NCBI RefSeq assembly: GCF_002289565.1
Contig: NZ_NTFY01000061.1
Coordinates: 62,001 to 126,000 of the forward strand
Length of the DNA stretch: 64,000 nucleotides
Source of the DNA: Rhodopirellula sp. SM50
GTDB taxonomy: Bacteria; Planctomycetota; Planctomycetia; Pirellulales; Pirellulaceae
Direction: 5' to 3'
Position 1 is the stretch's first letter; every line of letters begins with the position of its first letter. Of this stretch, positions 45,998 to 55,085 are shown piece after piece. A program made the position numbers and the translations under genes. The notes beneath the pieces were generated by a model. It saw nothing but the letters and a program-made list of their open reading frames with translations, had not been told where the DNA came from and did no database searches.

Positions 45998-47203
45998 TCA
46001 GCGCTCGACCTGGTCAACGATGGTTTGGGCAATCGCCAACGATGCCGTCGCCCCAGGGGACGGCGCGTTCAAGACGTGCACGGCCGCATCACTCCGCTGA
46101 AACAGAAAATCGTCCACCAATTCGCCGTCACGCGAAACCGCCTGGGCACGGACACCGGCACGGCCTCGGACCAGATCGGACGCGGTCAAGCAGGGCATCA
46201 ACTTTTGCAGCGCGGTGACAAAGGCCGCTTTGCTGAGCGAACGGTGCATCTCTCCCAGCCCGGTTTTCCAATGTCGCAGCGCCAGTTTTCGAAACCCACC
46301 GAATCGAAGGGTTTGCGCCAGGTCCGTCAGCCGAATGGTTTTCCAATCGTAACCGGCGCGCGAAAACGCCAGCACGGCATTGGGGCCACACTCCACACCC
46401 CCGTCGATCATCCGCGTGAAGTGCACGCCCAGGAAAGGGAACGATGGATCGGGGACGGGATAGATCAGGTTTCGAACCAGTGTTTCGCGGCCAGGCGCCA
46501 ATTCATAGTATTCGCCGCGGAACGGGACGATTCGAATTTCCGGGTAAACGCCGGACAAGGCGGCGATTCGATCGCACTGCAATCCGCCGCAGTTGATCAT
46601 CATCGCGGCGTGGAAGACTTGGCCGCACGCGGCGGTCAGACGAATCGATTGGGACCGGGCATCGACCGCCACGATTTCGGATCCGAACACGATCCGCCCG
46701 CCCGCATCGCGGACACAGCGGGCCAGTCTCTTGCACACCGTCGCGTAGTTCACGATCCCGGTTTCGGGCACGTGCAGGGCCGCGATACCGGCCGCATTGG
46801 GTTCCAGCTCGCGCAGTTGATCGCTATCAAGACGTTCGTATTCGATGCCATTTTCGGACCCGCGGGCGGCGATTTTTTCCATCGACTCCAATTCGTCGGG
46901 ATCGGTGGCCACGATGACTTTGCCACAGCGATCCCAAGGAATCTGGTGTTCCTCGCAAAATGCTTCCATCGCCACTTTGCCGGTGCGGCAGGTCGTCGCC
47001 CGAATGGAACCCGGTTTGTAGTAGATCCCGGAATGCAGGACACCCGAATTGTGGCCGCTCTGGTGAGCGGCGACGTCGGATTCCGATTCGACGACGACGA
47101 CCGAACAGTCGGGGAAACGCTGCACCAGACGCCAGGCGGTCGCAAGCCCCACGATGCCGGCGCCGATCACAAGAAAGTCGTTTTGATCGGCGCTAGAGGG
47201 CAT
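45998..47203 (-). CDS. lhgO: L-2-hydroxyglutarate oxidase
   Basis: This 401-residue FAD-dependent enzyme should oxidise L-2-hydroxyglutarate to 2-oxoglutarate, passing electrons onward. The dinucleotide-binding start is VIGAGIVGLATAWRL (about 11-25), followed by the LhgO-specific HQSGHNSGVLHSGIYYKPGS. Further family sequence includes NAAGIAALHVPETGIV and the C-terminal RGRAGVRAQAVSRDGELVDD. The ATG at 47203 directly precedes the FAD fold; the upstream extension in the long frame is not conserved-looking. It is the first gene of an operon with an ABC ATPase and permease and is divergent from the DUF58 gene across 90 bp. A related FAD oxidoreductase function cannot be fully excluded. Confidence 0.88.
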   Translation of the reverse strand: MPSSADQNDFLVIGAGIVGLATAWRLVQRFPDCSVVVVESESDVAAHQSGHNSGVLHSGIYYKPGSIRATTCRTGKVAMEAFCEEHQIPWDRCGKVIVATDPDELESMEKIAARGSENGIEYERLDSDQLRELEPNAAGIAALHVPETGIVNYATVCKRLARCVRDAGGRIVFGSEIVAVDARSQSIRLTAACGQVFHAAMMINCGGLQCDRIAALSGVYPEIRIVPFRGEYYELAPGRETLVRNLIYPVPDPSFPFLGVHFTRMIDGGVECGPNAVLAFSRAGYDWKTIRLTDLAQTLRFGGFRKLALRHWKTGLGEMHRSLSKAAFVTALQKLMPCLTASDLVRGRAGVRAQAVSRDGELVDDFLFQRSDAAVHVLNAPSPGATASLAIAQTIVDQVER

Positions 47204-47293
47204 CAGGACGAGCGGTACAATGGAAGGGAGCGAACGTGAATCGGCCGGTCGTGATACTATAGCCTTAGAAAAACCACTCCTCCAACGGTACTG

Positions 47294-48625
47294 ATGGCGA
47301 CAAGTCGATCCAAACCGCTGTTCCGCTACCGCATCACGCGTCTGGGATTCCATTTTTTGTTTGTCGCATTATTCGCGATGATCGGTGGGTCGCTGCGCGG
47401 GTTCAATTTATTGCTGGTGCTGGCGGGTTTGCTGATCAGCATCGTTCTGTTGCAATGGCGGCAGGGACGCCATGCGATTCGGCAGGTGCGTTTTCATCGG
47501 CATGAGGTGAGCGGCGTGTTTGCCGGGACACCGATGGCGATCCGTTATGAGATCAACAATGCGGGACGAGTGCTGCCGCTTTGGTGTTTGCGCATCGAAG
47601 ACCGCGTGATCGCACAGCCAGACGTCGATGCCGATCGTTCCGGCGAATCCAGTCACAATCCACTGCCAAGACCACAGGAACCAGAACTCCGGCAACCGGT
47701 CCCCTTGATCGGCAGTGTGGGCAATGTTCCGGCCGGTCAGACGCGCGGCATGTCGGTGATGTGTCGCTTCCATCGTCGCGGGCGATACCAGTTGGGGCCG
47801 GTTGTCGTCTCCACGACGTTTCCGTTCTGTCTGATGAGTTGCGAACGACTTTCTCGTCAGACGGTCGAACCGCTCTACGTCTACCCGCGGCTGATCACGT
47901 TGCGTCGCGGGTGGAAGTCGCTGTTGCCGCCACGGCGGGGCGGAGACGGTCATCGGTCGACCGGTGGAAGCAATGAAGACGGTGAATTCTTCGGGTTGCG
48001 TCCCTGGCAATCGGGCGATCACATCAAACACATCCACTGGAGGACGACGGCGCGGATCGGCGAACCGGCCGTGCGACAATTCGAACAGCGGAACCGACAT
48101 CAAATCTGTCTCGTCGTCGATGCGGTCAACGGCCCAGACGCACCCGGCGTCGTCGAACAGGTTTTGGAAGTCGCCGCGACGCTGATCAATGAACTGGCAT
48201 CACCGACCAGTTCGGTGGCGTTGCTGGTCGCCGACGCCCTCATCGCCGACGCATCGCCGCATTCGAACGTCCAGGCGTCGATCGGGGCGGATGCCACGGC
48301 GCTGCTGGAGCGACTGGCCATTGCCAAACCCGTGCATCTTGAGGCGTCGCAAGACGATCCATTGCTGCGTGCGGTCGTCGATCGATCGTCTCAGCTTCAG
48401 GCTTACGATCTGGTGGTGGTCAGCCAGCGAGGATTCAAAGACGCGTGTCAATCGTCGGATCGATCCAGCCACCAAGCGTTGTCGGTGTGGCGTTACTTTG
48501 ATCAACGGTCGCGGCTGTCTTGGATCGATGTCAGCTCGCCGCCGGTGCGACGGCTGTTCGCCATCGACGCGGACCGTGTGGTGACCGCTGGCAAGACGGA
48601 GGAGGCGGGGTATGTCCATGACTGA
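47294..48625 (+). CDS. DUF58 membrane protein
   Basis: This 443-residue protein has two membrane segments near the N-terminus (FLFVALFAMIGG and LLLVLAGLLISIVLL), then a beta-rich part and the DUF58 signature FFGLRPWQSGDHIKHIHW. After it a vWA-like fold begins (QICLVVDAV). DUF58 proteins usually occur with a MoxR AAA+ ATPase and a transglutaminase-like protein; here the transglutaminase gene follows with a 14-bp overlap, but no MoxR gene is adjacent. The pair may act in envelope protein processing, which is inference. A -10-like TACTAT lies about 40 bp upstream of the start. Confidence 0.88.
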   Translation: MATSRSKPLFRYRITRLGFHFLFVALFAMIGGSLRGFNLLLVLAGLLISIVLLQWRQGRHAIRQVRFHRHEVSGVFAGTPMAIRYEINNAGRVLPLWCLRIEDRVIAQPDVDADRSGESSHNPLPRPQEPELRQPVPLIGSVGNVPAGQTRGMSVMCRFHRRGRYQLGPVVVSTTFPFCLMSCERLSRQTVEPLYVYPRLITLRRGWKSLLPPRRGGDGHRSTGGSNEDGEFFGLRPWQSGDHIKHIHWRTTARIGEPAVRQFEQRNRHQICLVVDAVNGPDAPGVVEQVLEVAATLINELASPTSSVALLVADALIADASPHSNVQASIGADATALLERLAIAKPVHLEASQDDPLLRAVVDRSSQLQAYDLVVVSQRGFKDACQSSDRSSHQALSVWRYFDQRSRLSWIDVSSPPVRRLFAIDADRVVTAGKTEEAGYVHD

Positions 48626-51146
48626 GCGGGACACCGCGGATCTTCCCGATTCGTTGCGTGGTGAGTTGCTGGCCGTGCCGTCGGTGCGGACGCGATTGGA
48701 GTTTCAGTTTGCGTTGTTGTCGGCGGCCGGCGGGTTGGTGTTGGCGGGCGGTCAAGGCACCGAGAGTATCGCCCTGTTGGCCGTTTTTTCCGCGGTCGTC
48801 GGATTTGTGTTCGTCGATTGGTTGCGTTTGATCGAATTGCCGCCGATCGGGGCATATTTGGCGATGGCCGGCGCCGCGGTGTACTGCGTGCGAGATTTCT
48901 GGGAGCTGCAACAGCAAGGCGAACCGCAAATGGTCTCCGTCGCGTTGTTGTTGGTCTTGGTCCAGGGCGTGTTGATGCTGCAGCGCAAATCGCGGCGCAT
49001 TTTGGAACAGTTGGCGGTGTTCTGTTTACTGGAGTTGGTTGTCGCGGCGATTTTCAGTGATGCGATCGGCTTCGGCGTGTGGATGATTCCGATCGCGATT
49101 GTCGGCGCCAGTGCGCTCAGCTTGTTGGGGTTGGTCACGATGATGGAGAGTATCGATGTGACCTTGGACCGACCGGTCCCCGAGCCTCCCAAAACCAGAC
49201 TCGGACGTTTCGTCCGGTTCATCATTGGGGGACGTGACGACGTGCCGCCGCGCAACGCGATCGTGGCCACGTCGTCGCCGGAATCGGTGATTTCGATTTA
49301 TTGGGCGGCCGGGCCTTGGTCACGCTACGCCCTGCTGGTGCTTTCGCCGGCGGTGATTCTGATCGCGGCGGCATTTTTCTATGTCTTGCCGCGTCGCGTC
49401 CAGCCGTCACGATCGACCGCGCGCGGTCCCGCCATGGTCGGATTCGATGATGAAGTGCGAATGGAACAATTGGGCCCGGTGATGCAAAACTCTGACCCGG
49501 CGGTGCGGGTCAAGTTGACCGACAAGGACAGCGGTGAACCCTACATGATCAACGACAGTTTGTATTTGCGGGGGAAAGTGCTGGAGTCCTACGAAGTCGA
49601 CTACTCCACGGACCGGCCGATCGCCAAGTGGGTATCGACCGACCAGAATTCGATCAGTCGCCGCGGTCGCATTCCCAGCGCCGATCGCCCCCGCGAACGA
49701 TCCGACCGCACGCCGTATGACCGTGTGCATGTCAAGATCACGTGTGAAGCGATGAGCCGGCCGGCATTGTTTTCGATCGCACCCTACCATCAAGACGGCG
49801 ACGCAATCGACGTGGTTCACGCGATCGATCGATGGACACTGGCCCGCGAATCTTCCGCACCGCCGTATCCGCGCATCAGTTACGAATTCGGCACACACGC
49901 GTTTTCCGACGGCATTCAGACACGCTGGATCGCTCAAGCGTCGGAGTCGGAGCGAGTGATCTCACCCTACGAACTGACTTGGCAACAGAGGTTGAATAGC
50001 CGAGCGCCGCGGCCGAAGCGGGACTACGAAACCGACTTGCTTCGATTCGATCGCGCCAGTGTGCCGACCGCGGTCCGGTTGGCGACCCAGGTCTTGGACG
50101 GCATCCCTGGCGACAAGCCCAGCCTGTCGCGTGCCGCGGTGGCGATGGAGCAATACTTAAAGACAGATCCTGCGTTTTCCTACACGTTGAACTTGGACGC
50201 GACACCGATCCCTGGTGTTGATCCGGTCGAGCAGTTTCTGTCGGTCGATCGACGGGGTCACTGCCAGTACTTCGCTTCGGCGCTGGCTTTGATGCTCCGC
50301 AGCGTCGGGATCCCCTGTCGCGTCATCGTGGGGTATCGGACGGAGGAATACAACAACATCGGCAACTACTACATCGCCCGGCAGTTGCACGCCCATGCCT
50401 GGGTCGAAGCGTTGATCGAGCGAGACCAGATTTCGGCGGACGGCCGTCTGGCCGGACGTCTAGCCGGTCAGCGACGATCACCGCGGTATTGGATGCGACT
50501 CGACCCGACCCCCGCCGAAAGTGCGCTCGACGACGGCAATCCGGAGGGCGTCGATGGACTGTTGAACTTGGCGAACAATGTTTGGGAAGATTATGTCGTC
50601 GAGATGGATGCGCAACGGCAACGCGATGATCTGGTGCAAGCGACCGGACTGAACGACGTTCGAAGTTCGTATCAACGGATGTGGAGCGATCTGAAAAGCA
50701 AACTGGCTGCGATCCGCGCCGGGCGACTGGAGGGCGGGGAGATCGATTTGCCCCTGCAGTCCTTGGCGATTTCCGTCGTCATCGTCGTCGCCGTGATCCT
50801 GGTGCTCGCCGTGTTACTGCGGTTGCGATGGCCGCAGTTTCGACGGCGCAGCAAGGCACGCCGAGCGGCACACGCCCTGCAGCCCCGGTTGCCGTTTTAC
50901 GCCGAAACACTGAAACAACTCGGACGCGCCGGGGTCACACGACGTGCGGACGAAACCCCGAGTGAATTGTTACAACGCGTGGGACAGCGCTATCCCGATT
51001 TGCAGTTCTTGACCGACGCCTTTGAACGCTGCCGATATGGACGAACCGAACTCGGCAATCGGAAATCGATCGAACACGCGCTCTCGGGGTTAACGGCCGA
51101 CGTTGAGGGACAACTTCAGACGCAGAAATCCGCGACGCGTCGGTGA
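48612..51146 (+). CDS. TgpA-type transmembrane transglutaminase-like protein
   Basis: This 844-residue inner-membrane protein has about six membrane segments in the first 260 residues (DUF3488 type). A periplasmic transglutaminase core follows, and another membrane segment at about 717-738 (LAISVVIVVAVILVLAVLL) precedes a DUF4129-like C-terminus. The catalytic triad is present: C551 in GHCQYFASALALML, H595 in HAHAWVEA and D631 in RLDPTPAE. The start is supported by GGAGG six bases upstream, inside the end of the DUF58 gene. Family members include TgpA of Pseudomonas, a membrane transglutaminase. Substrates in this organism are unknown. It ends five bases from the convergent receiver-HDOD gene. 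Confidence 0.9.
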   Translation: MSMTERDTADLPDSLRGELLAVPSVRTRLEFQFALLSAAGGLVLAGGQGTESIALLAVFSAVVGFVFVDWLRLIELPPIGAYLAMAGAAVYCVRDFWELQQQGEPQMVSVALLLVLVQGVLMLQRKSRRILEQLAVFCLLELVVAAIFSDAIGFGVWMIPIAIVGASALSLLGLVTMMESIDVTLDRPVPEPPKTRLGRFVRFIIGGRDDVPPRNAIVATSSPESVISIYWAAGPWSRYALLVLSPAVILIAAAFFYVLPRRVQPSRSTARGPAMVGFDDEVRMEQLGPVMQNSDPAVRVKLTDKDSGEPYMINDSLYLRGKVLESYEVDYSTDRPIAKWVSTDQNSISRRGRIPSADRPRERSDRTPYDRVHVKITCEAMSRPALFSIAPYHQDGDAIDVVHAIDRWTLARESSAPPYPRISYEFGTHAFSDGIQTRWIAQASESERVISPYELTWQQRLNSRAPRPKRDYETDLLRFDRASVPTAVRLATQVLDGIPGDKPSLSRAAVAMEQYLKTDPAFSYTLNLDATPIPGVDPVEQFLSVDRRGHCQYFASALALMLRSVGIPCRVIVGYRTEEYNNIGNYYIARQLHAHAWVEALIERDQISADGRLAGRLAGQRRSPRYWMRLDPTPAESALDDGNPEGVDGLLNLANNVWEDYVVEMDAQRQRDDLVQATGLNDVRSSYQRMWSDLKSKLAAIRAGRLEGGEIDLPLQSLAISVVIVVAVILVLAVLLRLRWPQFRRRSKARRAAHALQPRLPFYAETLKQLGRAGVTRRADETPSELLQRVGQRYPDLQFLTDAFERCRYGRTELGNRKSIEHALSGLTADVEGQLQTQKSATRR

Positions 51147-51151
51147 GCCGT

Positions 51152-52390
51152 TTAGAGACTGATGTCTTGCGGCAGCGGTGCTCTGCGCGACTCTTCGTTT
51201 CGCTTACCCACGTCGGAGCACAGGTTGTGCCACGATTCGAGTTTTTCGCCACACACGACCATCTCGAAGTAGCGGACCAGCTCGTCATCGGGTGTGGGCA
51301 GCGGCAACTGACTGCCGGCCCGGCTGAGATAGTTTGACGCGACGACGGCGGTCAGCGGCGAGAACGACATCTCGTAGGCTTTGGTCGGCGTGTGATGCAA
51401 GGCGACGATTTCGATAATCGTTTGTGGCAGCCCCCAGACGCTGAGCAGGTGGGCACCGATGGCGGCATGGTCGGCACCAAAGATCTGACGTTCGGCCCGC
51501 CACAACGGGATGTCATCGATCTCGGCTTTCAATGCCGCTTGGGCGCACGTTTTGGGGTCGATCGAATGCAGCACGAGTTTGCCGATGTCGTGCAGCGTGG
51601 CCGCGGTGATGGCGTCTTCGAGAGCCTGGGAATCGAGTCGTTCGCGTCGGCCGATCAGCTTGGTCATCCGCGAGACTCGCAAGCAATGTTGCATCAACAC
51701 TTCGGCGGAAAACCCGTTTACGCCGAGTGCTTCGAATTCTTGGAAAATGCCGATCGCAAGAACGAGTGACTTCAGTGTCGATGCCCCCAGCAACGAAACC
51801 GCTTTGATCGGGTCGGAAATATGATGGCTTAAACAAAAGATCGCCGAGTTGACCAGCTGCAGCACCTTTGCCGTCATCACGGCGTCCTTGGCGACGATCT
51901 TGCCGATGGACGAAATCGAGGCGTCTTCGTTGCGCAGTGCGTTGGTCAGTTCTCGATAGACCGCCGGGACACTGGGCAAACGAGAAAGCCCACCGACCAA
52001 ACGTTGCAAGGAATCGGAAACCAAGACGTCACGCAACGCGCAGGCGCGGTCAATCGTCGTGCGAAGTTCTAATGCGTCGCACGGTTTTGGCAAAAACTGA
52101 TGCATCGCCATGATCGATCGAAGCACGGCATCGCGATCCGATGGCTTGGACAGAATGATCCGCACCGTATTGGGATAGTGCTTGCTGACAAAATTCAAGA
52201 GCGCCGCGCCATCCATGCCCGGCATTCGCATGTCGGTCACGACGGCGTCGTATTTGGCGGTCGCCAACATCTCAATCGCCTGTTCGCCGCTGGTCGCGAA
52301 TTCGCAATCCCAATCGACATCCTCCGCAATCAGCTGCCGTTCCAGCTGGCGCAGCGCTTGCGGTTCATCATCGACGAATAAGACGGTCAC
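51152..52390 (-). CDS. Response regulator receiver-HDOD protein
   Basis: This 412-residue cytoplasmic regulator has an N-terminal receiver (VTVLFVDDEP, phospho-acceptor D53 in VVTDMRMPG, lysine in FLPKPCD) and a C-terminal HDOD domain starting at LPSVPAVYRELTNAL. HDOD domains resemble HD phosphohydrolases but lack the catalytic pair; they act in c-di-GMP-linked or motility signalling. A GTG at 52390 with GGAG eight bases upstream is a better start than the TTG at 52414 and puts the aspartate at the usual position 53. The cognate kinase is not obvious; an orphan histidine kinase lies 2.7 kb away. The HDOD part includes LHDIGKLVL with its HD still visible. Confidence 0.88.
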   Translation of the reverse strand: MTVLFVDDEPQALRQLERQLIAEDVDWDCEFATSGEQAIEMLATAKYDAVVTDMRMPGMDGAALLNFVSKHYPNTVRIILSKPSDRDAVLRSIMAMHQFLPKPCDALELRTTIDRACALRDVLVSDSLQRLVGGLSRLPSVPAVYRELTNALRNEDASISSIGKIVAKDAVMTAKVLQLVNSAIFCLSHHISDPIKAVSLLGASTLKSLVLAIGIFQEFEALGVNGFSAEVLMQHCLRVSRMTKLIGRRERLDSQALEDAITAATLHDIGKLVLHSIDPKTCAQAALKAEIDDIPLWRAERQIFGADHAAIGAHLLSVWGLPQTIIEIVALHHTPTKAYEMSFSPLTAVVASNYLSRAGSQLPLPTPDDELVRYFEMVVCGEKLESWHNLCSDVGKRNEESRRAPLPQDISL

Positions 52391-52774
52391 CCTAGCCGAC
52401 TCCCGGTAACGCAAATCAACGTGATTTGCAATGAAACGTAATTCAAAAAAGCCGTCGACCGCTGTCGCCTGACCTTTTCCTCATGGGAACGCTAACACGC
52501 GGTTGACCATGAACCGGGGAAAGCCACCACGTTGAGGGATTTCCTTCGCCGTGTGTCCCTCACGTGGTCTGAACGCATCGCTCTTCCCATGTGCGTCGTT
52601 GCACACCCGGATGGGAATTTGCTTGAAATCGGTACTCGACGGCGTGTTGCCGTTTTCGGTGCCCGACGATTTTGCTACTGAAGAACGATTGATGACGCTT
52701 GTCCATGAGACTTCGATCCGTGGTGTCGCCGCCGGGAGGCTTGGCTGCGATGCGCTTCAGCACCAGGCTTTGAA
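52391..52774. other. Divergent intergenic region
   Basis: This 384-bp region separates the receiver-HDOD gene and the small cytochrome gene, which point away from each other. It should hold both promoters. I could not recognise operators, repeats or a small gene. Confidence 0.4.
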
Positions 52775-53239
52775 ATGAGATTCAAATTCGTCCTGTTGGC
52801 GCTTCTTGCCAGCATACCGCTCGCCATGCTCACTTGGGCCGATCCGGTGGTTCAGCCGATCGAACGATCCGAAGGCGTGCTGATGCGTTCCAAGTTGAAA
52901 CGATCGCAGCACGTTCTGGAGGGTTTGCTTCGCAAAGATTTCCCGGCGATCGCCCGGGGTGCCAAGGAGATGAAGTTGATCAGCGAAGCGGCCGAATGGC
53001 CGAGGGCTCGGGACACAGTCTACGAGCATTTCAGTGCCGAGTTTCGTCGTCAATGCACTCAACTCGAAGAGCTGGCTGAGCAACAGAATCATCAGGGTGT
53101 GACGTTCACCTACTTGCAAATGACGAACCTGTGCATTCAATGTCACGACTATGTTCGCGATTCGTTGCGGGTCGCCGAGCCCAGGGGACGTCACGGCGTT
53201 CAGCTGATCCCGGCCGAATGGCCCGAAGGCAGTCAGTGA
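52775..53239 (+). CDS. Small exported c-type cytochrome
   Basis: This is a 154-residue protein with a signal peptide (MRFKFVLLALLASIPLAMLT, cleavage near WA-DPV). A single heme-binding motif C120-I-Q-C123-H124 lies near the C-terminus, and the rest is largely helical. A C-terminal heme site on a four-helix body is the layout of the cytochrome c' family, to which I assign it tentatively. An upstream methionine or histidine may be the second ligand, or the heme may be five-coordinate. It stands alone between regulator and GspF-like genes; its redox partner is unknown. Confidence 0.8.
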   Translation: MRFKFVLLALLASIPLAMLTWADPVVQPIERSEGVLMRSKLKRSQHVLEGLLRKDFPAIARGAKEMKLISEAAEWPRARDTVYEHFSAEFRRQCTQLEELAEQQNHQGVTFTYLQMTNLCIQCHDYVRDSLRVAEPRGRHGVQLIPAEWPEGSQ

Positions 53240-53325
53240 CAAGTGCGGCGTCCGTCGGGACGCTAACGGCGATCTATTGGCCGCGCGGCGCGAGCCCAAT
53301 ACGGCTCGGTTAAGCCAAACGGAGG

Positions 53326-53395
53326 AAGCCCGGACGCTGGCGCGAACCGGCTGATGTCAAGCGATGATCAGCCGTTTGGCGCGAGCCTACGGGCC
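53326..53395 (+). repeat. Second copy of dispersed modules B and A
   Basis: Module B is 53326-53360 and module A 53369-53395, in the reverse order to 6510-6585. They lie in the 220-bp spacer between the convergent cytochrome and GspF-like genes. The ends of B and A can pair (CCGGCTGAT against ATCAGCCG), giving a hairpin. The spacer contains no gene. Confidence 0.75.
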
Positions 53396-53459
53396 CCAAC
53401 ATGACGAAACCACGCTTCACTGAGCGGCATGGCCCTTCCGCAACCATTCGATAGGCGTT

Positions 53460-54503
53460 TTAGTTCAATCCCGCTGCTTCGTTGATCGCGCCCAGATACA
53501 TCGAAGCAAAGCGGAAGATAAAGAAGATCAGGATGCCGGCGACGGTGAGCCAAATGACGCCGGTGGCAATGCCCGAAAGCGTTCGCATCGCCATTTTGGC
53601 TCGCTCTTCATACTCGACCGCCAAGTGGTCGATGGATTCGCTTTCGGTGCCCGACATTTCAGCGACTTCGACCAGGTGCAAAAACGGATCGGGAAACAAG
53701 TCGGTCCCTCTTAAGCCGCCCGCGAGGGTGTCACCTCGATCTCGGATCGCCGCCTCAAACATTTCGCCGCCGCTGCGGTAATAGTCGCTGTCGGTGCTGT
53801 CCAAGCTCAATTTGACACTGCGGATCGGATCCAAGCCTGCGCCGAGGGCGAGCGAGAGGGTGCGGGTGAATCGTGACAAGGTGATCGTTTGAAGCGAAGG
53901 GCCAAATTTGGGAATCATGTACAACAGCGGAACCAGGTTCTGGACGCCTCCGAGGTTCTGTCGATAGGCATAGTACAGCGACCACAGGATGGCGGCGACA
54001 CAAGCGATGTAGCCCCAGAAAATCAACACGCCTTTGCCACCGCGAAGCCCGAATCCCAAGATGTCCGTCATCTGGCCGCCGGTGGACGGAGTCAGGATTC
54101 CCATCAAGTAGATCACAATCGAGATGACGCCCAATCCGAGCACCAGCTGAATCACCGGCCAAGCGATCGAGGTGAGAAACAGACGTCGGAGCGTTACCTG
54201 TTGCTCGAAGTGCGTCGCCAACGTCAGGAAGGTGCGTTCCAAGGTGCCCGTGCTCTCCCCGACACGCGTCATTGAAACCATCAGACGCGGAAAAAAACTG
54301 CCACGCTGTTTCATCGCGTCGCTGATCTGAAAGCCCGCTTTGACACTTTCCAACACATGCGAAATCGCTTCGCGCTGTCGTGGCGAACCGTATTTGGTTT
54401 CGGCTTGGAGCAGTCGCAGGAGATCGGCACCGGCGCGCAATCCGATCCCCATCCGCCGACAAAACCCGCCGGCCGCCGCTATCCCCATTCGCCTAAAGAA
54501 CAT
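53460..54503 (-). CDS. GspF/PilC-like type II secretion membrane protein
   Basis: This 347-residue inner-membrane protein belongs to the GspF/PilC family, the platform of type II secretion or type IV pili. It shows the duplicated cytoplasmic domain (GIGLRAGADLLRLLQAE and LSLALGAGLDPIRSVKLSL), each followed by membrane segments at about 110-135, 158-178 and 320-340. VGESTGTLERTF in the first half and VAEMSGTESESIDHLA in the second are the family's repeated ends. It is slightly shorter than the usual 400 residues because the N-terminal part is missing. No GspE ATPase or pseudopilin gene is adjacent, so it may serve a dispersed system. Confidence 0.88.
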   Translation of the reverse strand: MFFRRMGIAAAGGFCRRMGIGLRAGADLLRLLQAETKYGSPRQREAISHVLESVKAGFQISDAMKQRGSFFPRLMVSMTRVGESTGTLERTFLTLATHFEQQVTLRRLFLTSIAWPVIQLVLGLGVISIVIYLMGILTPSTGGQMTDILGFGLRGGKGVLIFWGYIACVAAILWSLYYAYRQNLGGVQNLVPLLYMIPKFGPSLQTITLSRFTRTLSLALGAGLDPIRSVKLSLDSTDSDYYRSGGEMFEAAIRDRGDTLAGGLRGTDLFPDPFLHLVEVAEMSGTESESIDHLAVEYEERAKMAMRTLSGIATGVIWLTVAGILIFFIFRFASMYLGAINEAAGLN

Positions 54504-54648
54504 CCGCTACGCCTGAAAGATCGATAAAAAGTGGTGATGCCAGTCCCCGAGCCTCCACATTGTATCGATCAGGCCGCACGCTGCGCGGTGAATCGGACGC
54601 TCCGCTGGGCCCGTCGTTCTCCCCCACCCGCTGGCCTTGAAACTGGCT

Positions 54649-54933
54649 CTACGCGGCCAGTCGGCCTTCGCGGCGGTCTTCGCGTTGGTTGCAATACGAC
54701 GCGATGATCTCGTCGATCTGCTCCAGTTGTTCGCCGGTGGAGGCAGTCAGGTCGAGAAACAGGATCTTTCTCGGGCCGATTTGACACCAGCCGGGCATTT
54801 GCTCGTCCAACACGATCTTACGGACTTCAAAGCCCATTTCTTTGGCGGTGCCGATCGCTTGGGCCAATCGTTGGACGATATTGGGAGATTCGGTCACAGT
54901 ACGTGGGTGGGACTGTTGGGGCACGGTTGGCAT
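54649..54933 (-). CDS. Small hypothetical protein
   Basis: This is a 94-residue frame with no leader or membrane segment. A balanced alpha/beta composition (IVQRLAQAIGTAKEMGFEV, KIVLDEQMPGWCQIG, KILFLDLTASTGEQLEQIDE) looks like a genuine folded protein. It sits between the GspF-like gene (same strand) and the divergent histidine kinase, with 152 bp to that start. I do not recognise a family. The GspF-like gene starts about 145 bp downstream of its stop. Confidence 0.6.
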   Translation of the reverse strand: MPTVPQQSHPRTVTESPNIVQRLAQAIGTAKEMGFEVRKIVLDEQMPGWCQIGPRKILFLDLTASTGEQLEQIDEIIASYCNQREDRREGRLAA

Positions 54934-55085
54934 CTCTTTCTCCGGAAACTTTTCCGATTGTGCGGGCCGTCACCAGCACTGGCAAGCTTTGCCTGCGGCC
55001 CAGGACGGGGTGTAGCAAATCATCTGCGGCAGACGATAGGTCAAAGGAGTCACGATGCAATCGCCAGCCAACCCACCCGGGGATC

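Noticed and set aside
45620-47239. 539-codon plus-strand frame antisense to the ABC ATPase and lhgO
   Set aside because: It spans two genes with unmistakable motifs on the other strand and has no recognisable sequence.
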